In this document: positions 1 through 5,578 of the stretch, piece after piece
Numbering within the stretch: the stretch's first letter is position 1
Layout of the letters: each line of letters begins with the position of its first letter
Assembly (NCBI GenBank): GCA_003164155.1
Contig: PLSG01000244.1
Location: forward strand, 222 to 5,893
Length of the DNA: 5,672 nt
Direction of reading: 5' to 3'
From: Parachlamydiaceae bacterium
GTDB taxonomy: Bacteria > Chlamydiota > Chlamydiia > Chlamydiales > Parachlamydiaceae
Notes under the pieces: model-generated
Told to the model about the DNA's origin: nothing
Seen by the model: only the letters and a program-made list of their open reading frames with translations
The model's database searches: none
Made by a program: the position numbers and the translations under genes

Positions 1-500
1 CCTCCATCCGTGTTTACAAAGGTTTTGGCACTGCCGTGACAGATGTACAATGCACTTCTCTTCCCAAGTATGGCATCTTCAGTTTTTTCGGCAGTTCTTT
101 TTACAAGTTCGCCTGTTGCGCTATCCAAAGAGGAGCCTTCAGGCGAAGGTTCCGAAGATAGGGAGGTCGAATCCTTCGAAGCTTGCTTTGGTTTTAATAC
201 GGCAAGAGAATACTTGGCTTCAACGGGCCCGCCAATAGTATTTAAATAAAGTGACGCGTAACCTTTAGAAGATCCATCGTAGTTAGCTCCAAAAGGAAAA
301 AACGACATCCTCCACATGACATTTGCTATCTTAAATGCGGGGGAATATAGATGAGACCCTGGTTTATCCTCTATTAATGAAAACCCTTTTATGTCCCATA
401 CGGCAATTCCATCTTTCACTCCAATTGTCGAGTTTATAGTAGGAATTGGGGGATGGGAAGGGAGGCTGCTGAAACTGCCTATACCAACGCTAGAAGCCAT
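1..500 (-). CDS. MATH-domain protein, N-terminal part (cut by left edge)
   Basis: This open frame runs from ATG at 498-500 off the left edge, giving 166 residues with no stop. Residues about 30-166 read as a MATH (TRAF-like) domain: W35 and F40 in the first strand, an S53-P54-x-F56 motif, W63, and F68-P69 followed by a Gly-rich turn. The same landmarks occur in the MATH domain of the gene at 2435-5482. Both also carry a low-complexity insert before the last visible strand; here it is Ser/Glu-rich, about residues 105-145, followed by C154-x-G-S-x-K-x-F161. MATH domains bind peptides, usually choosing targets for ubiquitin ligases. The missing C-terminus may hold BTB or F-box-repeat modules as in the neighbours, but this cannot be seen. 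The first 28 residues are rich in Ser and Pro and hold no Asp, Glu, Lys or Arg. That would suit a type III secretion signal, though this is inference. There is no Sec signal or membrane segment. A GAGGA box 6 nt upstream supports the start. Confidence 0.85.
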   Translation of the reverse strand, partial: MASSVGIGSFSSLPSHPPIPTINSTIGVKDGIAVWDIKGFSLIEDKPGSHLYSPAFKIANVMWRMSFFPFGANYDGSSKGYASLYLNTIGGPVEAKYSLAVLKPKQASKDSTSLSSEPSPEGSSLDSATGELVKRTAEKTEDAILGKRSALYICHGSAKTFVNTDG

Positions 501-506
501 TTGAAG

Positions 507-511
507 TCCTC
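507..511 (-). promoter_or_regulatory. Ribosome binding site (GAGGA) of the left MATH gene
   Basis: Read on the minus strand, GAGGACTTCAAATG places GAGGA 6 nt before the ATG at 498-500, which fixes the start. The leader of the gene starting at 5482 reads GAGGATTTCAAATG, differing at one of 14 bases. This suggests the two MATH genes share a duplicated upstream segment. Confidence 0.75.
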
Positions 512-530
512 GAGTTATTATTAGTTAGAG

Positions 531-631
531 AGGACTGGGGTCTGGCTTGCATTTTTGCATTTTGAACCTCACGGAGAGTTATCTCTTTGCTGGTGTTCAA
601 AACTCAAAATCACAAGCCAGACCCCAGTCCT
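531..631. repeat. 101-bp inverted repeat with perfect 19-bp outer arms
   Basis: AGGACTGGGGTCTGGCTTG (531-549) is the exact reverse complement of 613-631. Pairing continues inwards with mismatches: TTTTG and TTTTGAAC at 553-568 match the opposite arm at 594-609, so each arm is about 38 bp. The 25-nt centre (569-593) can form a small AGAG/CTCT hairpin. The element starts 6 bp after the stop codon of the gene at 638-2389 and lies 30 bp before the start of the next gene. No U-rich tract follows the stem on either strand, so it is not a classic intrinsic terminator. It could be a factor-dependent terminator, an RNA processing or stability element, or a MITE-like palindromic insertion. The flanks show only a 2-bp AG on each side, too short to prove a target-site duplication. 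Confidence 0.85.
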
Positions 632-637
632 AGGGGG

Positions 638-2389
638 CTATATGCCGTGGTTTAATTTAGCTTTATTAGCCGCCGCTAAAGCTTTATTAGTAGCCGCGCT
701 TGCCAAAACGTCTGAGGGTACGTCAGGCCCGTACTTTGCAAGGGCTAGTTCATAGAAAATCTTAGCGCTTAAGTATTTTTTTAATTGAACTTGATTAGCA
801 GCCGCTTTTGCTAAAATATCAGCTGGCAGGTCAGTCCCATAGATGGAACGGATTTGAGCAAATACAAATTCAGCCTCCTGATGTTTGTTCAACTGGGTTT
901 TATTACAAGCTGCATTTCGCAAAACATCCAAGGGCGCTTTAGTGAATTTTTTTAAGGCCTGCGTATACAGCTCTTCAGCCTCTTGGTGCCTATCTAAAAA
1001 GGCTTTATTATTAGCTGCATCTGCCAAAACTGTGGCTGGCACTCCAGTTCCGAATTTTTCAAAAGCTTTGATAAACAGCGCTTCCGCCTCTTCGTATTTC
1101 TTCAATTCGCTTTTGTTAACCGCCGCATCTGCCAAAACCGTGGCTGGCACCTCCGTTCCATATTTTTCAATAGCTTGTGCATACAGCGCTTCAGCTTCTG
1201 CGCAGTTTCCCGATGCGGCTTTATAATAAGCTGCTTTTGCCAAAGCACCCGCCGGAACCACGGTTCCATATTTTGCAATGACTTGTTTGTATAAAGCTGT
1301 AGCTTCTTCAGGTTTATTCAATGTGGCTTTATTATCAGCTGCTTCTACCCAAACCATCAGTGGCACGTTAGCGGCATACTTTTCTATGGCTTGGCTAAAT
1401 AGACTTTCTTTTTTTAGAGGATCTTCAGTAAAGCGGGCCAGATTGAATAAGATAGAAGGGTATGTATGGCTGGTTTGTAGAGATAGGAGCTTTTCCTCGC
1501 TGAACTCTTTGGCAAGCATGTCTAAAGCGCGAAAATCTTTTTGCTCAGCAGCTTTTAGGGCCAATTTTTCACAGATCGCTGGGTCGGGCTCGCCTGAGAA
1601 TTTATCGTGATAAGCTTTTTGTATTTCAAATTTATACTGTAAGGCTAAAAGACTGCCATAAGTGGCTCCTTTATTAATAGCCAATTCCAAGTATTCCAGT
1701 GCTTTAGAAGTGTCATGACAGCTGTCAAATATAGCTTGAACTAAAAGGTCTCCCGAATTTTTCGAACCTTCGGTAGTTTTACATTCTAAAGCTTTTTCAA
1801 GAATATTATTGCGCACCATCTTCTCTTTATGATTATCAAAGCAAATTGAGGAAGCCAGTACACGCATTTCGTAATTTAGAAAATATCCGAAATTCTCGAA
1901 GCGTTTTCTTAACCCTTTAAATTTAGTGTACACTAAACTTGCTAAGACAAGTCTTTCCTTGATTGGGGTCTGCATCTTTAGGTGAATATACTTAGTGAAG
2001 ATAGATGATAATAAAAAGTTGAGTTTTTCTTGGCGGGGATTTCCTTCGCAATCGGACCAATTGATTGTAAGATAATTTGCTTCTCGCAGAGCCGCCCATT
2101 TCAGATTCATTAAAATAGGGGCTTGTTTGCATACAGTCTCAAATACTAATAGCTCTTTTATTGATAAAAAATCGAGCGTACGCTCAAGGTTAAGAGGTTT
2201 CATTTTTGTGTAAAAACAGTTCACAGAGCGGAATAAAGGAGGAAGAGGAACCGCTGGCGATCGATGGGATAAAGGAGGAGCCCCTGGAGAGCCTGTCAAT
2301 CGTGACTTTTTCGATATCTGTCTGGACATTTCTAATCCGTCGGCGATGGCAGGCGAAGAAGCAGGAGCTAGCGAGGAAGGTACATTCAT
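638..2389 (-). CDS. F-box-like protein with Sel1-like and TPR/PPR-like repeats (583 aa)
   Basis: This is a paralogue of the C-terminal half of the 1015-aa neighbour. Residues 1-60 form a Pro/Ser-rich segment with a basic patch, K27-K28-S29-R30. Residues about 64-102 are F-box-like (L72-D-F-L75, then I-K-E-L-L and V86-C-K, ending at W98), but the usual opening Leu-Pro is missing. A conserved NWSDCxGN motif follows at 110-117. Residues about 195-300 look Sel1-like (S212-G-D-L-L, then a K-A-x-x-Y-L-x-x-A pattern and G241). Residues 324-583 hold seven helical repeats, mostly 36 aa. Over residues 284-338, 27 of 55 positions are identical to residues 760-814 of the neighbour by hand count. The ATG at 2387-2389 has AGGA 8 nt upstream; M21 and M63 are later alternatives. 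The family role would be substrate choice in a Skp1-Cul1 ligase, with the repeats as binding surface. The 45-bp gap from the upstream gene suggests co-transcription. No signal peptide or membrane segment is visible. Confidence 0.9.
   Translation of the reverse strand: MNVPSSLAPASSPAIADGLEMSRQISKKSRLTGSPGAPPLSHRSPAVPLPPLFRSVNCFYTKMKPLNLERTLDFLSIKELLVFETVCKQAPILMNLKWAALREANYLTINWSDCEGNPRQEKLNFLLSSIFTKYIHLKMQTPIKERLVLASLVYTKFKGLRKRFENFGYFLNYEMRVLASSICFDNHKEKMVRNNILEKALECKTTEGSKNSGDLLVQAIFDSCHDTSKALEYLELAINKGATYGSLLALQYKFEIQKAYHDKFSGEPDPAICEKLALKAAEQKDFRALDMLAKEFSEEKLLSLQTSHTYPSILFNLARFTEDPLKKESLFSQAIEKYAANVPLMVWVEAADNKATLNKPEEATALYKQVIAKYGTVVPAGALAKAAYYKAASGNCAEAEALYAQAIEKYGTEVPATVLADAAVNKSELKKYEEAEALFIKAFEKFGTGVPATVLADAANNKAFLDRHQEAEELYTQALKKFTKAPLDVLRNAACNKTQLNKHQEAEFVFAQIRSIYGTDLPADILAKAAANQVQLKKYLSAKIFYELALAKYGPDVPSDVLASAATNKALAAANKAKLNHGI
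641..1420 (-). repeat. Seven tandem 35-36-codon repeats in the 583-aa protein
   Basis: Units by residue are about 324-358, 359-394, 395-430, 431-466, 467-501, 502-537 and 538-583, the last running into the tail. The pattern is E-A-E-x-L-Y-x-x-A-I-x-K-Y-G-x-x-V-P-x-x-V-L-A-x-A-A-x-N-K-x-x-L, two predicted helices per unit. At DNA level the period is 108 bp. Bases 1017-1068 and 1125-1176 match at 45 of 52 positions, which indicates recent unit duplication or gene conversion. The tail (residues 568-580) adds a small duplication visible as AGCTTTATTAG at 659-669 and 680-690. Confidence 0.85.
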
Positions 2390-2397
2390 TTTTGTAA

Positions 2398-2401
2398 TCC
2401 T
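2398..2401 (-). promoter_or_regulatory. Ribosome binding site (AGGA) of the 583-aa gene
   Basis: On the minus strand AGGA lies 8 nt before the ATG at 2387-2389, inside the 45-bp gap (2390-2434) that follows the 1015-aa gene. It supports that ATG over the internal Met codons 21 and 63. No hairpin terminator was seen in the gap, so the message may run through from the upstream gene. Confidence 0.55.
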
Positions 2402-2434
2402 AGAGATAATAATTTTTAAGGAGATCGATGTTTT

Positions 2435-5400
2435 TTATTTTAGTAAGTTTAAATTATTTTGATCTGTTTTTTTTAGCAGGTCTTCAGGAACATCCGCTCC
2501 ATATTTTTCAATGGCTTTAGCGTATAAAGCTCCGGCCTCGACATATTTACCCAATTTGCTTAGATTATCTGCTGCATGTGTTAAAACAAGCGGCGGTACC
2601 TTAGTTTCAAATTTTACCATTGCTACGGCATAATAAGCTTCTGCGTCTACATGCTTATGCAAGTAGTCTTTATTGCGAGCGGCCTTAACAAAAAAATCAG
2701 CCTCTATTTTATCAGTCTCAAATCGGCACATTAGTCGAGTATATAAACCTTCAGCCACTTCGTGCAGACCCATGCAGTCTTTATTATGCGCAGCATGTGC
2801 TAAAATAAAATTATTCACATCCTCACCTGCCTCCATTATTTGGGAAAATAACCTTTCCGCGACAGGGAATTGACCTAAAGCATTTTTATTTCTGGCGACA
2901 TCACATAAATCATGAATTGTTACACGGTATGTAGGTTTAGCAAATAATCTGGTAAGTAAAGCTTCTGCCTCTAGGTGTTTGCCCACATTCATTTTTATCT
3001 TAATACCACTTTTTAATACGTCAATCGGTGCTTTTTTTCCGTATTTTGAAAGAACTTGTGTGATCAAATTATCTTGTTTTGAAGCAGTTTTTGTAAAGCG
3101 AATTAAATGATAGAGGATAGGTGGATATTTATGTTTTTTTCTTATGTTTAAAAGTTTTTCTTTACTAAATTGCTTAGCATGCCTATGTAAGGCACGGAAA
3201 TCGCCTTGCTGCGCAGCGCTAAAGGCTAAGCTTTCACAAGCATTAGCAAGCGAGCGCTCAGCTGTGTGGCCGCAAAAAATAGCTAAAAGGCTGGCATAAG
3301 TAATTCCCTTTTTGTTTGCTGTTGTAAGAAAATTAATGCTTTTGGCTTTATCCTTATCGCATTCAAATATAGATTGCATCAAAAGATCTCCTGATCCTTC
3401 CAAATTGTTCGAACCTATGCAGTTTAAGGCTGTATGCAGAATTTTTCTTTGTAAGCTTTCATTTTTTAAGGGAGGTGAAGAGTTTGAAGAGTCTAATGCA
3501 TGAATAGTATGTTGAAGAAAAAAGCCAAAACGAGGAAAAAATTGAGGTAAGGCTTGAAATTTTTCACGCAACTCTTTGGCATATTGGGCTTGTTCATAAG
3601 AGTTCTTACTGCTAAATGTTTGGAACATCACAGCAGCGAATATTTTTTCTAGGATAAAGCTTACTCTCTGTATGCGAAGATTACCTTTACAATCTGACCA
3701 GTTGAGTTTGAAACGATATTCTATTCGCAATTCACTCCACCTTTGCTCTATTAATGGCAGGGGCTGTTTACCAGCAGTAGTCAAGGCGAGAAAATCTTTT
3801 AATGGCAAGAATTCGAGCATAGCTTTAAAAACTGAGTTTGTCATTTTTGCGCATAATGACGTATGTACATAAGCGAAAGAGGTAAAGGGTCGAGGAGAGG
3901 GGAGGGGTTGGGGCATTCTTTGTCTTTTTGAGCTATTAGGTGGTTCCAATTCGCCAGAAGAAGAAGAAGAAGAAGAGGAAGAACTGGCTGGAGATACTGG
4001 GGGTAAGATTGGCGCTGGTATTAGCGGCGGCGTGAGCGGAGGTGATAATGCTTTAAGATTGCTAAGCGTGGGGGGACGATCAACAAGTTTAGGCGTAGGT
4101 CCCATCATCAATTCTATTAGCAATCCATGTGGAAGTTTGTGTAATCTAGCGATGTATTCCTCACCTAGTTTAACCGACGGAGGAAGCGCTGCTACGAACT
4201 CTATGCATTTCTTCTTCATGTTTTCCCAAGCATACAGATCAAACGCATGCAACCGCTCTAATGCATTGAGAGGCGATAATGTCTTGACTAGAAAAGATCC
4301 ACATATATCGCGAAGCTCATCCACCAGGAATCTATCAGACATAACCAGCAATCTGAATGCGGCTACTGCCACTGCGTCATTAGACAAAATTTTAAGCACT
4401 GTCTTTAAATTATTCTGCTGCCAAGCATAGCATTGACGTGCATGGGCTATAACCTCTCCACTTGCTTTATCTTCTACCTCACCTATCTCGCCTTCAGGCT
4501 CTCTTACCCCATCTTTTGACTGCGCTTCTTCTTTGCTTTCAGGTTTTTCTTTGCTACTTTCCTCCAATTTAACAGAAGACTGGGTATCAGAAGAAGCGTT
4601 TCCTTCTATCAATTCGGTTAGATCGAAAGCGCCTTCATACATGAAGCGCAGCATAGCCACGAATGCGTTGCAATCAGAAACGTTTAAGCTAACCTTTTTG
4701 GCTTTTTTTAGAACTTCAGCAAAAAAAAGACTGTAATTTTTTAATACAAAACTATCCGCTTTTACGACTTTATCTGCAACGCCCTTTAAGGTAAGAGACA
4801 CGTCGCCATTTTTATCTCGCATTGTAAATGCCTTAGCAAGATCAATACTGTGTTGAGCCTGTACCGATAAGTATAGCTCGAGTGGATTAAGAAGCTGCTG
4901 TGTATTGGTAACTACTGATACATGGGCTTCTAGATATATTTCATCAACAAGTCCATTTTTCAAGATGGCCTCGCGCGAGTAGAGCTTTGAAAATCCCCAG
5001 CCATGAGACGGGCTTCCAAAGTTTTTGGTAGAGCCTTCACAAACATACGATACACTGCCATCAGCAGCTATTACCTCATGCACTTTTTGGGCTGTTTTTC
5101 TCATAACTTCACTTGTCGAGCTATTAGTTGGGGGGACTTCGCTAAGATCAGAGGAAGAAGAGATCACACCAGCAATTGGCTTTGGTATAATTAAGGTCAA
5201 TGCATACTTGGCTATCACGGGCAATCGCGTAGCAAATAAATATCCTGAAATGTGACCTTCGGATGATGCATTGTTAGCCATACCTCCTCCACCAGGAAAC
5301 AGCTGCATCTTCCACCAGTTGCCTGCCATAAAGAATTCAGGAGAAAATATACAAAATCCTGGTCTACTATTTAAGGTTGAAAAATTTCGCACTGTCCATT

Positions 5401-5482
5401 TGTAACACCCCTTCTGTGCACTAATTTCCGTACTTTTTATAGTCTCAGGGGTAAAGGAGGCTAAATTGGGAAAAGAAACCAT
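2435..5482 (-). CDS. MATH-BTB-(F-box-like)-repeat fusion protein (1015 aa)
   Basis: Probable host-directed ubiquitin-ligase adaptor. The MATH domain is about residues 25-192: Y27-x-W29, N33-F34-S35, S47-P48-E49-F50, W56-W57, F62-P63, W162-G163-F164 and a closing G-L-V-D strand, with a Ser-rich insert at about 104-137. The BTB fold starts at G226-D227-V228 and contains L278-R-F-M-Y-E-G284. An acidic Glu/Lys/Ser insert (293-342) interrupts it, and it resumes with A-A-F-R-L-L-V-M-S-D-R-F (about 374-385). A BACK-like segment reaches about 460. A Pro-rich linker with ten serines (500-509) and K519-R-Q-R522 precedes an F-box-like segment (about 548-586, ending at W582) and NWSDCxGN (594-601). A Sel1-like part (about 680-790) and six 35-37-aa repeats (about 802-1015) complete the protein. 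The ATG at 5480-5482 has GAGGA 6 nt upstream. The first charged residue is E13; there is no Sec signal or membrane segment. The domain calls are firm for MATH and BTB and moderate for the F-box. Function in the host is inferred. Confidence 0.92.
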   Translation of the reverse strand: MVSFPNLASFTPETIKSTEISAQKGCYKWTVRNFSTLNSRPGFCIFSPEFFMAGNWWKMQLFPGGGGMANNASSEGHISGYLFATRLPVIAKYALTLIIPKPIAGVISSSSDLSEVPPTNSSTSEVMRKTAQKVHEVIAADGSVSYVCEGSTKNFGSPSHGWGFSKLYSREAILKNGLVDEIYLEAHVSVVTNTQQLLNPLELYLSVQAQHSIDLAKAFTMRDKNGDVSLTLKGVADKVVKADSFVLKNYSLFFAEVLKKAKKVSLNVSDCNAFVAMLRFMYEGAFDLTELIEGNASSDTQSSVKLEESSKEKPESKEEAQSKDGVREPEGEIGEVEDKASGEVIAHARQCYAWQQNNLKTVLKILSNDAVAVAAFRLLVMSDRFLVDELRDICGSFLVKTLSPLNALERLHAFDLYAWENMKKKCIEFVAALPPSVKLGEEYIARLHKLPHGLLIELMMGPTPKLVDRPPTLSNLKALSPPLTPPLIPAPILPPVSPASSSSSSSSSSGELEPPNSSKRQRMPQPLPSPRPFTSFAYVHTSLCAKMTNSVFKAMLEFLPLKDFLALTTAGKQPLPLIEQRWSELRIEYRFKLNWSDCKGNLRIQRVSFILEKIFAAVMFQTFSSKNSYEQAQYAKELREKFQALPQFFPRFGFFLQHTIHALDSSNSSPPLKNESLQRKILHTALNCIGSNNLEGSGDLLMQSIFECDKDKAKSINFLTTANKKGITYASLLAIFCGHTAERSLANACESLAFSAAQQGDFRALHRHAKQFSKEKLLNIRKKHKYPPILYHLIRFTKTASKQDNLITQVLSKYGKKAPIDVLKSGIKIKMNVGKHLEAEALLTRLFAKPTYRVTIHDLCDVARNKNALGQFPVAERLFSQIMEAGEDVNNFILAHAAHNKDCMGLHEVAEGLYTRLMCRFETDKIEADFFVKAARNKDYLHKHVDAEAYYAVAMVKFETKVPPLVLTHAADNLSKLGKYVEAGALYAKAIEKYGADVPEDLLKKTDQNNLNLLK
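2438..3079 (-). repeat. Six tandem TPR/PPR-like repeats at the end of the 1015-aa protein
   Basis: Units by residue are about 802-834, 835-870, 871-905, 906-942, 943-978 and 979-1015, with lengths varying from 33 to 37. The pattern matches the downstream paralogue (A-E-x-L-Y, then K-Y/F-G/E-x-x-V-P, then A-x-N-K), but the units have diverged much more from each other. Only the last two look close to the paralogue's consensus. The array therefore seems older or less homogenised than the one at 641-1420. Confidence 0.75.
3956..3982 (-). repeat. TCT trinucleotide tract encoding polyserine
   Basis: The plus strand reads seven AGA units (3956-3976) followed by GGA AGA. On the coding strand this gives TCT TCC and seven TCT codons, which with an adjacent AGT make a run of ten serines (residues 500-509). 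It lies in the linker between the BTB/BACK half and the F-box half of the 1015-aa protein. Slippage here would change linker length by whole residues without breaking the frame. Confidence 0.9.
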
Positions 5483-5488
5483 TTGAAA

Positions 5489-5493
5489 TCCTC
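5489..5493 (-). promoter_or_regulatory. Ribosome binding site (GAGGA) of the 1015-aa gene
   Basis: GAGGATTTCAAATG on the minus strand puts GAGGA 6 nt before the ATG at 5480-5482, the same layout as the left MATH gene. The rest of the gap up to 5578 is AT-rich and may hold the promoter. I could not pick convincing -35 and -10 boxes, nor a terminator for the gene on the right. Confidence 0.75.
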
Positions 5494-5578
5494 ATATTGT
5501 CTAAATCGCCGATCTTTAGATCTAGTTGTAATTATTCGTATTAAAATTCTATCTTGACGGTGTGCTGGCTCTTGGCGC

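Noticed and set aside
43..249. Plus-strand open frame of 68 codons at the left edge
   Set aside because: It overlaps the minus-strand MATH gene, whose motifs match the neighbour's MATH domain; the plus-strand product has no recognisable feature.
531..631. Calling the inverted repeat an intrinsic terminator
   Set aside because: There is no run of T after the stem on either strand, so only a repeat is claimed.
885..1610. Plus-strand open frames of about 110 codons (885-1226 and 1278-1610)
   Set aside because: They lie antisense to the tandem-repeat region of the 583-aa gene. Their repetitive Ala/Ser composition is the mirror of that repeat, and the minus-strand frame has clear family homology.
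3842..3847. Internal translation start at Met547 giving a separate F-box-repeat product
   Set aside because: Although this Met aligns with Met63 of the paralogue, there is no purine-rich ribosome binding site just upstream.
4032..4430. Plus-strand open frame of 132 codons
   Set aside because: It is antisense to the BTB/BACK-like and linker part of the 1015-aa gene and shows no recognisable domain.
5495..5520. Possible hairpin with GATC repeats ahead of the 1015-aa gene
   Set aside because: The stem would be only about 4 bp, and GATC is its own reverse complement, so the match is not informative.
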